Shown: positions 46,841-58,573 of the stretch, one piece after another
Layout: every line of letters begins with the position of its first letter
How positions within the stretch are numbered: position 1 is the stretch's first letter
Source of the DNA: Paguma larvata
Lineage: Eukaryota; Chordata; Mammalia; Carnivora; Viverridae
NCBI GenBank assembly: GCA_030068075.1
Contig: CM057844.1
Span: 16,290,001 to 16,354,000 of the forward strand
Direction: 5' to 3'
Length of the DNA stretch: 64,000 nucleotides
The notes under the pieces: model-generated
What the model saw: only the letters and a program-made list of their open reading frames with translations
What the model was told of the DNA's origin: nothing
The model's database searches: none
Program-made: the position numbers and the translations under genes

Positions 46841-47869
46841 TACCCCTAGGAGATGGGTATTCTGCTGTGTGCGACACACAAAGATAAATAAGGCAAAACA
46901 CTAAACTTTGGAGTAGTGGGGAAAGAGGGTAATAAGTGCACGTAATTGTAATACAAAAGAGGGGTGTGGTCAAGTTATACGAAAGGAGCTATTGGATCTG
47001 AGAAGAAATAGCAGCTAATTCTCTATGGCTATGGAGGTAAAATGTGAGGTACATGAAGAGGTTGAATAATGATTCAGTAGGCTACTAGAGAAGAGGGTTC
47101 TGAGCAGAACGAATAGGCAACAAGGCACACATGTACATTATTATTATTATTATCATTATTATTTTAGAGGTCATGGATAAATGAGACAGTAACTATGGCA
47201 TTGTTACCATTGGGTGTCCCTCCCTGCTCTTCCGTGAGGTGCTAGTTATGCAAACTAATTCTTTGGCAGGTTCTTGCTGCCATGTTGGGGACTCAGAAAG
47301 ATCCACATATGACTCTGTCGAAAGACTTTGTCATCCAGAAGGGGTAGGTGAGGAAGGGTGTTGAAAGAGGAGATAACAGAGTGAAGTTACAAAAAGGGGG
47401 CAGGGAGCTAACTCTTTGTGCAACAAATGCCAGCATACTGAGGTTTTCTTCGGACATAGTGACTACAACTAGAATAATGTGATGTTGATTACAGTAAATT
47501 CAGGAATGGCCAATATCCTGTGATAGAAATGTGATGTATCGGTGAGAAACGTACAGATCTGGGGATGGAGAAAAAGGGCACTTGGTTTTTAACTCCCTCT
47601 TCAACCTAAGAGAGAAAGGGGAAGCAGGTTGTCAACCTGACCTCAAGTCACACTCCCAAAGACTCCAGAAGTTTCCTAATGTGCTTGGGGAATGGGGAAT
47701 ACAGTTACTGGAGCACAGGGGATTGTGGGAATCGTAGCATGAAAAGTGGGCAAGACTGAAGTTGAATTGTGAAGGCTTTTGTGTGCTATGAAAAGCAAAT
47801 TTGACTTTAATTTAGGAAAAATAGAGAGCCTTAGAAGCGTTATAGCATGTTGTTGCCTCCAGATAATAA
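46841..47869. other. Intergenic, unassigned
   Basis: A short (TTA)n run lies at 47,139-47,164. No gene was recognised. Confidence 0.5.
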
Positions 47870-48060
47870 GACATAAACTTTATTAATCATACCATGTGCT
47901 AGGCATTATATTTACCCCATTTAAACTTCAGAGTCACCTTATACAGAGGTTCTACTACTACTGGCATTTCACCAGAACCCTGGTGTTAACTAGTTTTAGC
48001 CCCAAGTCACATAGGTAAGAAGTGTCAAGGCTCAGATACCAATCATTGGACGGCAATCGC
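47870..48060 (+). repeat. MIR element
   Basis: 'ccatgtgctaggcattata' followed by 'cacataggtaagaagtgtc' matches MIR order. Confidence 0.7.
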
Positions 48061-48229
48061 CCTTACTCTGCTCTGTGCCCCCATCCCTGCTTCTTTGCTC
48101 CCATACATTCTTGCTATATTTCTTCCTACTGACTTACCCTGAAAGCCAGGAAATGCAATCCTTGTGAATACATGTCTTGTGTTAGAAAGAGGAAGAACTT
48201 CAGCAATAAGTTTCCTTTGTGCCTCCAGA

Positions 48230-48430
48230 TACTCTCTTTAACTTTTCATTTTGCAAACTTTCCAGCTTACACAAAAGTAGAGAAAAGCAAAAATGAACCT
48301 AGCTTCAGCACAGATTGATGTCATATCACTTATATTTATCCATCCTCTTTCCACTCCCCAAATCTTATTTCTGGAGTATTTTTAAGTGAGTTATAGACAT
48401 CATATTATTTCACATAAGAGTATTTTACTA
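48230..48430 (-). mobile_element. Old L1 3' UTR, antisense
   Basis: 'acacaaaagtagagaaaagc', then 'gagttatagacatcatatta', resembles antisense L1M 3' UTR. Confidence 0.5.
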
Positions 48431-48509
48431 TTTGTAACCAATACTTTTAAAAATATAGTTATAACATCATTATCACACCCAGCAAAATTAACAAAATGTT
48501 TATTTTCTT

Positions 48510-48720
48510 TAAATTTTTTAATGTTTATTTATTTTTGAGAGAGACGGTTCACAGCAGGGCAGAGACAGAGAGATGGAAATACAGAATCCAAAGCAGGCTC
48601 CAGTCTCCAAGCTTTCAGCATAGAGTCTGACATAGGGCTCAAACTCACGAATCGTAAGATCATGACCTGAGCTGAAATCAAGAGTCAGATGGTTAAACAA
48701 CTGAGCAACCCAGGTGCTCC
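48510..48720 (-). mobile_element. CAN-SINE
   Basis: Flanks 'aaaatgtttattttctt' and 'aaaattgttatttctt' resemble a decayed duplication. The head ends CAACCCAGGTGCTCC. Confidence 0.9.
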
Positions 48721-49689
48721 CAAAATTGTTATTTCTTAATAGCAGATTCTATTTTTAAGATTTTTTCTACCAATGAGAATATATACAAAAGCTTCACTGA
48801 AAAGAATGACAGAATTCCTGTGTATGAAATTTATTTTTATAAGCAAAATATTTTCTATTGAGTTAATAGGATTGATCTGTATGCAATAACACTGATTCTT
48901 AGTAACATTTATTGCCAGAACATTTTCCAAATTTACAAGAGAGTGTAAATGTCTTATATTTTTATGAGGGCTAGCTCCACATAGAATTGAGCTACTACCA
49001 ATTAACACCGTATTCAAGTAAGATCTTCTCTGAAGGCAAAATTAAGTCTTTCCTATACATACTGATTGGAGATTGAGCTCATATGCCCTGCAGTAGTTAG
49101 TTTTATAGCTGTCTTTGTTTTAAGCCCAGGAGAGAAATCACATTTTTTCATCATGTATTGACCATATTACCCAGTTTTATGCTTTGCACAGCTAATACAT
49201 TTTAATAAAGACACATTGAAAAAGCTCAGTCACCTTCTAATTGTAATTGAGTCATACATACTCAGGGAGTGGTGATCTCAAGGTACAGATGCATCTATGT
49301 GTATTTGGAAAGAGATTTGGAAATCATTTAGGCTACTCTCATTTTAGAACTGATAAACTGTAGCCAAGGAAATGTGAGATGCATGTAATTCCAACTGCCA
49401 ATGTTCTTTTATTCACTGACTCGTTTTATGTTAGTCCTCATGTTTTAAAAGTTTCTTATAAAATTAAAATTATTAAAAAATGCAATTGCAGAGTCTGGTT
49501 ATCTACCACATTACCTAATCACAATTAGGCAGTGATACTTCAATATACACATGTAGAGAGTACTTAAATTTTCCTCTCCTAGCAAGGGGCCACGACTAAA
49601 CACCCTTCCATTTACTCATTATAAATAGGTTTACTTTGCAGTTCATTGTTGTTATTTTCGCTACCCCTGAATAGGGGGTGAATTTTTTA
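48721..49689. other. TMX4 upstream sequence, unassigned
   Basis: AT-rich sequence with no recognised repeat. It directly precedes the CpG island. Confidence 0.45.
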
Positions 49690-49850
49690 GTTACTGGCCG
49701 CGTCTCTTTAGAAAACCCGACGCGCGCCAACCCGCGTACTGGAGTCTGGGCACACCGAACGCCTGGTCTAACTTAGGCAACATTGGGTCATCTGTTTATT
49801 TTCGGGAGGGGTGGGGGTGGGAGGAGGGAGTGGTGTCAGAAAGGGCGGCC

Positions 49851-49864
49851 GTTGCCCAAGCAAC
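49851..49864 (+). promoter_or_regulatory. RFX X-box motif
   Basis: GTTGCCCAAGCAAC is an inverted repeat that fits GTNRCC-N2-RGYAAC, the RFX-factor consensus. It lies about 250 bp upstream of the TMX4 start codon inside the CpG island. Confidence 0.6.
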
Positions 49865-49897
49865 CGACACTCTGGGCAACCGCAGGGGGAGGAGGGA

Positions 49898-49995
49898 GGG
49901 GGCGTGGCCTCGGCGGAACCGGCGGATAAGAGGCGGTGCTGGCTGCTTGCCTTCTAAGCTGGGACTGTTCGTGCGGCGGGGCGGAGGCGGGGCGG
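49898..49995 (+). promoter_or_regulatory. GC-box/KLF-type sites
   Basis: GGGGGCGTGGCC at 49,898-49,909 and GGGGCGG at 49,978-49,984 and 49,989-49,995 are Sp/KLF-type sites in the proximal promoter. Confidence 0.6.
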
Positions 49996-50111
49996 CCCGG
50001 CACCACCTCCCACTACCTGGAAAGGCCCGGGCTTGCGAGCTAGCGAGGCTCCGGGCCCATTGCTTCCTCTTCCCACGTTCCCTGCCGAGGAGGCTCGCTC
50101 CGCGCTCCAAT

Positions 50112-50284
50112 ATGGCGGGCGGGCGCTGGGGCCCGCTGCTGACCGTGCTCCTGGCCGCTCGGGTCGCTGTGGCGGAGGAGGCCGGCCCCAAGCAGGCCGC
50201 GCAGCCGGAGGAGCGGAGCTGGGTGCGGCCCATGACCGCTTCCAACTGGACGCTGGTGATGGAGGGCGAGTGGATGCTGAAATT
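50112..50284 (+). CDS. TMX4: TMX4 exon 1 (coding part): signal peptide and start of thioredoxin domain
   Basis: TMX4 is a single-pass membrane protein of the endoplasmic reticulum with a lumenal thioredoxin domain, of the protein disulfide isomerase family. This exon encodes 57 residues plus two bases of the next codon. Residues 1 to about 21 (MAGGRWGPLLTVLLAARVAV) are a typical signal peptide with an L/V/A core. The stretch PMTASNWTLVMEGEWMLK is the characteristic start of the TMX4 thioredoxin fold and is essentially the human sequence as I know it. The ATG at 50112 has A at -3 and G at +4. The same frame is open upstream, but with no upstream ATG. The donor is GT at 50285 (TT|gtgagt), phase 2. 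It joins exon 2, completing a Phe codon. The ATGGCGG at the start codon also resembles a YY1 site. Confidence 0.95.
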
Positions 50285-50427
50285 GTGAGTGTGCCCGCAC
50301 GCCACACTGCCCTCGTGGGCCCCGCCCTCCCAGAGCCCCGTGGGCCGCTGTGGAGTCCACACTGCCCGCTGGGCTCGACCGCTGCTCGCTGGGGGGCCTG
50401 CCGCGCGGGGGCCGGGCTGCTCACGCT

Positions 50428-50437
50428 GCGCATGCGC
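50428..50437 (+). promoter_or_regulatory. NRF1 motif
   Basis: GCGCATGCGC is the perfect palindromic NRF1 site. It lies about 145 bp inside TMX4 intron 1, within the CpG island. Confidence 0.7.
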
Positions 50438-53354
50438 GCCAGGCCCTCCGCCGTGACAGCTACAGTGTGGACCATCCCGCCCCTCTCCCCACGAGCCGCC
50501 CCAGTCGCCTGCTTAGCCCCCTTCCTTGGGGTGGGGGGCGGCAAGAGTTTTAGGATGGTGTGGGCAGCCTACCAAGGGGAGGAGGGGGAAATGGAGGAAA
50601 TCTGTGAGAAAATCGCGTGGTTTGCACACAGGTGTGACGTAAAGGGCTGTCATTCAGTGACATTTACGTGCAGTACAAATACGTAGCATGGGCTAGGCAG
50701 GGTATTTGTTGAATGGATAATTACAGACCGCGAAGGGCAGACCAGCTAGTGCAAAGTATTTTGGTTTTCATTTTGAAGACTACGAGATGTCATTTTGAAA
50801 AACGAGATGTCATTTTGAAAAATGAAACAGGAAGATGGGCTTTTTTTAAAGTTTTAGAACAAGATTTCAAATAAATATTGATATTTGTTATCGGTTTTAG
50901 AGCTAGAGATTTCTGGGTAGATCACTTAATTTTGCTAGTGTAATAAAGAAAGGGACATTCCTACATTGCCCCTTTTGAACAATACAAGGTACACTGTGAA
51001 TAGTGTTTTGTTTGAAGGAGATGGGAAAATACAGTTTTGAGTTAGGAACAAGCAAGTAGCTTAAAATTAACTTCTAGGAAGAAAGTGATCCTTTGGGAAA
51101 AGCCTTGAAGGAGACAATGAGCAGATGTTTGAAGAGGCTTCAGAGACCATCACGATGGACTTGTGGAGAGTATGAAGAACATGTGGAGAAATAATACCTT
51201 ACCTCCTTAGACTGTAGTTTCAGATAGCATAGATAATTGATCACTACTCTTTGGTAATTACTCTTACCTTGAGGACACAGACACCCAGAATTGGATTTTT
51301 ATTTGTCCAAGACCAAATTTTGATTCTTTCAATTTAGGTTGCAAATAGACGCCTATGAAGTAAAAACCTCAGTGTGAGATCAGGGCCAAAAGTTACAAGC
51401 GCCTTAGCAGATTACATTGTTCAAAGAACATAGTACACAGTGGCATTTACCTTTTGGCCACAAAGAAGGTGATATTTTATACCTCAAAGTAAAATGCCTT
51501 TGGTGTCAGAATGAACCAATGAAATGATTAAGGGAAACTGTAGACATGAAGCACTTATTAAACTACTTCACGAGTTTAGTATGAGGAGGGTGAATATGAG
51601 GAGGTCCTTTTCCATTTAAGAAAGAAACTGTTAAAGTAAGCGGAGCTTTATTCAAGACTGTCATGTTTGCTATAATTGTAAGAATTTTAGATTGCATTTT
51701 GTCATCTAGTACTACAGAGTTCTTTTATAAAGTAGGTGGAGCTTTCCAGATGTCAATTTTCTGATTAAAACTGAGTTTGTGTATGTACATGATGAAGGTC
51801 AAAGCAGAAAGGTGTCAACTCCTTTATAGCTCCTTTTGGAATTGTTTTTTTTTTTTTTTTTTAATGTAAAAGAAGTAAGCAAACTAAAGCTCAGGTGAGT
51901 GTAAGCCCCTTAAGTTTGTAAATGAGCAACAGCCGACAACTCCTATGTTTGGCTTGTCAACTGTCAAATTAAACTTTTCATAAATGTTCAAGCCCAGATG
52001 TAGTAACCAATTGCTCTAAACTTGTCCATTTTACAGAATATGTTGGGCTGTGATGCAAGATGGGACTTAGAACCCAGAAGTAAGCTGTATGGCCCCTGAG
52101 ATCATTTTAGAAGTTCCCTTTTCATTTAGTACACTTCAGAATAGGTCACTATGAAGGGAGGCTCTAAAGGAAAGAAGACTGAAACCATTCTAACTTTTTT
52201 CTACATACCAGAACCTAAGTCCTGAAGAAATATTGCGGCTCTTAGCTGTTTGCGATACTCCCTTTCCTCCCTTTGTCAAAATTGAACACTTAAAAAAATA
52301 TAAAATTCATTATATTCTCGACCACTATAGGCCTATTCTGAATTTCCAAGAATTCACTCCAAAACAGCCAATAACTTATCAGAATATTTTTTCTAATGTA
52401 TGTAACAGAGAAAAGCCAGATGTGTTAATACTAGCTACTATGTCAACACTTTTCTCAAGTAAATTGATCATAATAAATGGAGACTGTTAGGGGTCCACAG
52501 GTGATGCATTTAACTTTTCGAAAGAAGCAATTAGGAGACTTTCTGATAGCATAAAAAATTTGACATTACTGTGAATGATATTTCTTGTTCATTTGCTTAT
52601 ATGCTACTTCTCTTCTGGGATTTTTTTCTTTTATATCCCACTTCATACAAAGCTCCTATAATATAGTTCATGGTTATGTTGGTATCGATAATTTCAGTTG
52701 TTTTTAAAGACCTAGCAGTGTTCTGCTCCTATTGTATTTAATTTGTTATATTTTCTTTGTTTTAAAACCAGTCCTTTTTTCCTTTTTTTCTTTTTTGAAT
52801 CTCATAATTGAATTTTCAGTGTTTAAAAAGCACTGTTTCTCTGTTAAGGAGAAATATCAGTTAAAATATATTTGTAATAATTCACCATTTCAATTCTGAA
52901 ATCTTTTTTAAAATCTGAAAAATTATCCCACTAGTATTTGCATTTTCTTTAAAGCTTCTTGTATAGTCAGTTTTTCTCTTGTTTGCTTTCGTATGTTATT
53001 TTATAATTCTATCCCTATTTCTGCCATGTCTCTATAATTGGCTTGCTGTACTTTTCTCATCCTAACCTCTAATGAAAAGTTTGCCCTTGCTCAGGATTAG
53101 TAAAGATTATATATAATTTTTAAAATACCTTCTTAAATTTTCTTTTTTCAATTTCCATTGTTTCATACTATCTTTCATTTAGTTACTTTGTAACCTTTTG
53201 CTATTTTAAATGTTTTTGATTCCCATTGTATCAGTCCTTGAGAATACTGCTTTTGTTCTTTTGACACACAAAAGTATACATTCTATATACTTTTCTGGTA
53301 TTTTTCCCCCCAAAGAAATAAGTAGATATCCAAGTAGCTTTTGATCTGCCTTCT

Positions 53355-53803
53355 TTAAAAAAATATTATTTTATTTTATTATACATACAGAAAGAGCACA
53401 AGCAGGGGACAGGGGCAGATGAGCAGAGGGCAAGAAAGATATAATATATTTTAAAAAATTTTTTAATGTTTATTTATTTTTGAGAGAGAGAGAGACAGAG
53501 TGCATGCAGGGCAGGGGCAGAGAGAGGAGATACAGAATCCAAAGCAGGCTCCAGGCACTGAGCTGTCAGCACAGAGCCTGATGCAGGGCTTAAACCCACT
53601 ATCCATGAGATCATGACGTGAGCTGAAGTCGGATGCTTAACTGACTGAGCCACCCTGGTGCCCCAAGAAAGAGAGAATCTTAAGCTAGCTCCACACTCAG
53701 CACAGAGCCCAACTTGGGGCTTGATTCCACAACCCTGGGATCATGCATGACCCGAGCTGAAATCAAGTCAGACACTCAACCAACTGAGCCTCTCAAGGGC
53801 CCC
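53355..53803 (-). mobile_element. Older CAN-SINE, split by a younger one
   Basis: Tail and body at 53,355-53,439; body and head resume at 53,664 and end 'ctcaagggcccct' near 53,803. The two halves join into one diverged SINE once the inner copy is removed. Confidence 0.88.
53440..53663 (-). mobile_element. CAN-SINE nested in another CAN-SINE
   Basis: Complete copy flanked by 'caagaaaga' at 53,431 and 53,664. The head ends CCACCCTGGTGCCC. Confidence 0.92.
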
Positions 53804-54301
53804 TGACCTGCCTACTTTTAAACTGATATCCAGAAGAAGAGTATGTCTTTGGGTTAACTTACCTCTGTAAAGTTTATAGATCTTTATAAAACACTACCTT
53901 TTCTGACTTCATTCTAATTGAAATTAGTCACTGTGATGAGAGAAGTCTCATTTATTTCTCTAGGACCTCCAGGTTTTAGTAATTTTTTCCCCTCAAATCC
54001 TTCTTATTCCTGAAGATAATGCCTTTGGCAGCATCACTGTAGCTTGTCAAACAGTTATAATTTTTTGAAGTGTCATAGATTATAGTGATGTGTTGATTGA
54101 ATGTTTAAGAGGTAGTCATTAAATGCTTTTCATGTTTCAGGTTTAGAATTGGGGATCTAGTAAGATGAAAATGGATGAGCTACATTCTTTGATTTCAAGG
54201 AACTGTCAAGCTACTGTGCTCTGAAGGAAATAAATAGCAGATATAGCATTCATTTATTTAGCAAATGTTTCCTCAATGCTTCTTCTCTGTCGAGCATTCC
54301 G

Positions 54302-54496
54302 CAGTGGTTCTCACCAGAGCACTGTTGACATCTTGGGTTGGACATTCTTTGATATGTGGGGATGCCTGCCCATTGCAGAACCTTTAGCATCGCTGCCTCT
54401 ACCCATCACATTCTAGTATTGATGTGACATCAGAAAAAATTTAATAATCTCCATTTCCTGTGCACATTTCCAGATGTCTCTGATTGAAAACCACTG
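54302..54496 (-). mobile_element. MER20-type DNA transposon remnant
   Basis: Bounded by CAGTGGTTCTCA and TGAAAACCACTG-like inverted ends. The interior 'agcactgttgacatcttggg', 'ccattgcagaacctttagca' follows the MER20 order in reverse. Confidence 0.7.
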
Positions 54497-54639
54497 CCCT
54501 GTGTACCATTATGGGTTTTAAAACCCGCAAAGGAATAGCTCATAAGTGAACATAGAAGTATTTAATTTCAGAGTGTTTCCACAAAGGGCTATCCACACCG
54601 TCGCCTCCATGATCATCGTCATCTCAGTCGCAGTGAACA

Positions 54640-54815
54640 GTTGCATTGCTTACATCACATGTCCGGAAGGCTGTCTTATTTCCTCATCCCAGCAATATGA
54701 TGCAGAATTAGCATTCTCATTAACTAGGGGAGATGAAACTGGAAAAGGTTGAAGCTTCGGCCAAGGCCAGACCTTTAGTAAGTGGTTGGCAAGGCCAGAA
54801 CTAGAACACAGGCCT
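54640..54815 (+). repeat. MIR element (probable)
   Basis: 'aactaggggagatgaaactg' followed by 'tagtaagtggttggcaagg' and 'gaacacaggcctgagc' matches the MIR tail. Confidence 0.55.
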
Positions 54816-55389
54816 GAGCTTTGCAGTTCCTGACGCAAACCTAGGAGAACAGTGGGGTGGTGGGGGAGGAAGGCACAGAGCCTGGCCTATTCGTGCTTAG
54901 GCTGTCGGCTGGCCAGCACCATGAACAGACGCCTTTTCCCTGTGGGATTCAAAGGCCCACCCATGGTGTTATCCTCTCTACATTCTCCAAATGAGGATAG
55001 TTATTGCTATATGCTCATTCCTGACACTTTTCACCACTCAAACAGGTGCCTGCCTTCTCTGCACTCCAACCACCCAGGAAAATTCTCACTTTGCTTTGTT
55101 CATACCTAGTGTTGCCCTTCTCACAACTTATAATTATACATTAATTTATATGCTTCTCTGATTCCTCCTCTAGACAATAAGCTTTTCAGTAGAGAAAGGA
55201 AATTTTTATTTTTCCTATTTATCTCCAGAGACTTAATAACTATCACCTTCAGTAAATACTTTGACTAAGTAAATGAATGAATAATAGACAAGTTGTTCCT
55301 TTAATCAAGAGTTTCTTCAAGTATATCACTGAGATAACATCTGTATATATCTTCTTAGATACTAAGGAGAGTAACTATCATATCCCATT

Positions 55390-55500
55390 GTTCACTAATG
55401 TCATAAATATTTATTGTGGTCCAGGACCTGCCAGGCTGTGGGTTCTGGCTCGGTACAAGCAATACACCAGTCCCTGGCTTCATGGTGTGTTCATCTTAAA
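55390..55500 (+). repeat. Ancient MIR/L2-like fragment
   Basis: 'aatatttattgtggtccagg', then 'aatacaccagtccctggctt', resembles the common ancient 'tttattgagcacctactatg' repeat. A second trace lies at 58,594-58,660. Confidence 0.45.
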
Positions 55501-56990
55501 GAAGGGAGTGAATTCCATTTTCTCTAGCACGTATCATAATTTTTGTAGAGTTATCAATTTTCATATTTTCTCTACATTTTATGATAAAATGCCCTAGGAA
55601 TGGTCTTCTAAAGAAATCAAATAGAAGCCTTCCAACCCTTGGATTATTATGAGGTTTTATGTATTTTCCAGACATACATAACTGACACTTGATGTAGTTA
55701 AGTCATCAGCTAAGACATTTTGATTTCATTTCATGTATTAAGGCATAGAAAGATGACTTCTTTCATCTTCATTGTCACATTCTTCTGAGCCTTTTGTGCA
55801 AAATAAGTTCTAAGTAAAAATCAACCATGCCAGTCATTGTCCATCTCATCTCTGCACGGATAAGAAAAGAGAATGTACAGGAACACACTGGTGAAATTTG
55901 ATATTCACCAAAACAGAAGAAGAAAAATTGCTCATAGTTGGGGGAATAAAAATGTATTTTCAGTAAAATTTTATTTCTAGGAAATGTATTTAAGTAACTC
56001 CTTTCTCTGAAGTGTTTCATATGCTGCATGAAATCTCACAGCAAATTCAACTGGTTCATGAAATCAAAGGGCCTTCAGTTACCTTACATATAGCAGAAAC
56101 TAAATATAATTTATGCATGAGTACTAACATGGATGACGAAAACATGCTTTAGAATTTTGTTTCCCAAAAGTTGTTAAAAACATTGGATTGATATTCAAGT
56201 CTGTGTTTTAGCTGGTATTTCAAATGTCTTTATGAAGCTTGCTAATTTTATATACCCCTGCTACCTGGGAAAAGCTTAAACAGATAAGCTACTGTTGTAT
56301 AGTTTTCATGACTGTAAAGGTTCTAATTCCTTTTGGAAGCTCTTAAATGAAAGGATTGATTTGGGTGTAAAAGACAGTTATGGCAGGTCAACCCTTTTAT
56401 AGTTTTTAAAAGATTGACATTATGAACTAGTTTTAAATAATATAAATGAAGATCATGTTCAGTCCTTTCTGATGATTTCTGTCATGCATATGTACAGAAA
56501 AATTACATTTATATACACACACATACACGGAGAGACAGAGAGTGCATTAGCACAGGAAAGTCATGACTTTTCTTCTTTGTATTCGTTTGGCCCCTGAAGA
56601 ACCTTCCTTTAGCAGGTTTTAAATTACCATCTAAATCACCATCCTTCAGATACAGAAGAATGCCAATAATTCGAAAAGCTGAAACAACAGTGGGCCAGTT
56701 CCCACACCAGAGACTCAAAGCTGACTTATTTCTACCACCAAAGAACACACTAAGTTAGTGAATGATGTCGGTGCACTCCAACACAAATAGCTCTGATTAA
56801 ATCTCAGAAATAATGGCATTCATAGTCCCTCAGTCTCCAGTGGGTAGCAGCTACATAAAAAATGGAATATCTAAAATAACCTCAACGGCATTTTTATGTC
56901 ATTTTTATGTGATCAGTGTCACCCAAATCCCAATTTATATAATAGCCTGTCTAGAGACTAGGGACTGGGATGTAAAAATAAGTAAAAGAT

Positions 56991-57207
56991 GGGGCGCCTG
57001 GGTGGCCCAGTTGGTTGAGCATCTGACTCTTGATTTTTGGCTCAGGTCATGATCTCCTGGTTCATTGGATCAAGCCCCGTATGGGGCTCTGTGCTGACAG
57101 CATGGAGCCTGCTTTGGATTCTCCCTCTCCCTCTCTCTCTCTGCCCCTCCCCTGCTTGGGCACATGTGTATGCACTCTCTAAACAAACAAACAAATAAAT
57201 ATTAAAT
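56991..57207 (+). mobile_element. CAN-SINE
   Basis: Near-consensus head GGGGCGCCTGGGTGGCCCAG, ending in an AAACAAACAAATAAATA tail. Confidence 0.94.
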
Positions 57208-57361
57208 CCACATGATTTAATAATTACTGATGTAATAAATATGTTCGTGAGTTAAATGCAAAGGTACGGGCCTAGGGAAACAAAGCAAAAAGGATGTAGA
57301 ATTCATTAAATTGTACTGAAAAATTTCTTCCTTTTATTTGGTAATTCCTTCCTTATTTCTG

Positions 57362-57436
57362 GTTCTTTTTCCCTCTCTCTCTTTCTCCCTCTCTCTCTTT
57401 CTCCCTCTCTCTCTCTCTTTCTCTTTCTCTCTCTCA
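57362..57436. repeat. Polypyrimidine tract (CCCTCTCTCTCTTTCT)n
   Basis: About 75 bp of almost pure C/T, loosely repeating a 16-18-bp unit. It accounts for the open frames on both strands here. Confidence 0.9.
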
Positions 57437-57491
57437 ATGTTGGGTCTTCTTTTCCTTGGAGATTTTATCACACATAAATACCTCCATCTGG

Positions 57492-57674
57492 GAGCTCCTA
57501 GGTGGCTCAGTCCATTAAGCATAGGACTCTTGATTTGGTTTTGGCTCAGGTCATGATCTCATGGATGTAAGATTGAGCCCCAGTCAGGCTTTGAGTTAGG
57601 CATGGAGGCTGCTCGAGATTCTCTCCGTCTTCCCCTGCACCCCACCCCCTCAAAAAACAAAACAAAAACTAAAC
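57492..57674 (+). mobile_element. CAN-SINE, older subtype
   Basis: Flanked by cctccatctgg at 57,481-57,491 and 57,675-57,685 (exact). Head 'gagctcctaggtggctcag' and an AAAACAAAAC tail. Confidence 0.92.
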
Positions 57675-57844
57675 CCTCCATCTGGGTTCTTGCTCTGTGT
57701 GGTCTTAGGTGACCTTAAGCTAGGTCCTTTAAATCTGCCTTGTCTGTTTGACAGTGAGATTGTAAAGTTCAGATGAGCTAATGTATCATAAACGTGTCTT
57801 GGAAACTAAACAGTGGATTACAAACGTGATTGGTATTAATAATT

Positions 57845-58015
57845 GTTCTTAACATGTACCTGTTTTATATAAGTCATCTAATCTCCCAATAACCTCCTAA
57901 AATAGCTGGTGTTATTGTCCCATTTTGCAGTTGAGGAAGCCAAGGCATGGAGTGATGATTAACTTGTCCAAAGTCACATGGTTAATTTATGATAGGTCTT
58001 GTTGAATCCTCTGAC
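57845..58015 (+). repeat. MIR element
   Basis: 'gtcatctaatctcccaataa', 'cattttgcagttgaggaagc' and 'caaagtcacatggttaat' match MIR order. Confidence 0.8.
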
Positions 58016-58135
58016 AGTATCCTTATCTAATACACTGAAAGGACTGTTGAAGTGTACTTAATAATAAAATGTCTTCTTTTTCCCTGAGGTTTACCAAATG
58101 CTTGTCCCAATAACATCTGCCCTGTGATTGTTGTT

Positions 58136-58372
58136 TTATTTTTTAAAGTTTATTTATTTATTTATTTATTTTGAGAGAGAGAGAAAGGGAGAGAGAGAAA
58201 GCGAGCTTGTGCACAAAAGCAGGGGAGAAGCGAGGGAGCAGAAAACACAGAATCAGAACCAGGCTCTAGGCTCTAAGCTGTTAGCACAGAACCCGATGCG
58301 GGGCTCGAACTTGAGAACTGCAAGACCTGACTGAAGTCAGACACTTAACCAACTGAGCCACCCAGGCACCCC
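58136..58372 (-). mobile_element. CAN-SINE with (TTTA)n tail
   Basis: TTTATTTATTTATTTATT tail, enlarged GA body, head ending CCACCCAGGCACCCC. Part of the 'gatcatgacctgagc' segment is shortened. Confidence 0.92.
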
Positions 58373-58433
58373 TGAATGTTTTTTAAATATGTAGAAAATG
58401 ACTTTTCTTAAATAAAGACTATATATTTTTTAA

Positions 58434-58573
58434 ATTTTTTTAATTTTTATAATAGTTTATTTTCAAATTGGTGTACATATAACACCCAGTGTTCATCCCA
58501 ACATGTGCCCTCTTTAATGCCCGTCACCCCCTCTCCCCCCCTCCCTCACCCCTCTCACCCTCAGTTTGTTCTT
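58434..58573 (-). mobile_element. Extremely truncated young L1 (3' UTR only)
   Basis: About 140 bp matching only the 3' UTR of the full-length L1 ('ttattttcaaattggtgtac', 'cagtgttcatcccaacatgt', polypyrimidine tract). The perfect 19-bp target duplication aagactatatattttttaa lies at 58,415-58,433 and 58,574-58,592. Confidence 0.94.

Larger units (their letters stand above)
49690..50460 (+). promoter_or_regulatory. TMX4: TMX4 CpG-island promoter region
   Basis: Base composition switches abruptly from AT-rich to dense CpG at about 49,690 and back by about 50,550. The island covers the upstream region, the 5' UTR, coding exon 1 and the start of intron 1. There is no TATA box at a plausible distance, which fits a broad housekeeping-type promoter. 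The transcription start cannot be fixed from sequence; 49,900-50,080 is likely. GC boxes and an RFX-type X-box are listed separately. Confidence 0.88.

Noticed and set aside
49796..50686. Overlapping frames of 100-217 codons on both strands of the CpG island
   Set aside because: Shadows of CpG-rich sequence. Only the frame with the TMX4 start continues into a thioredoxin exon.
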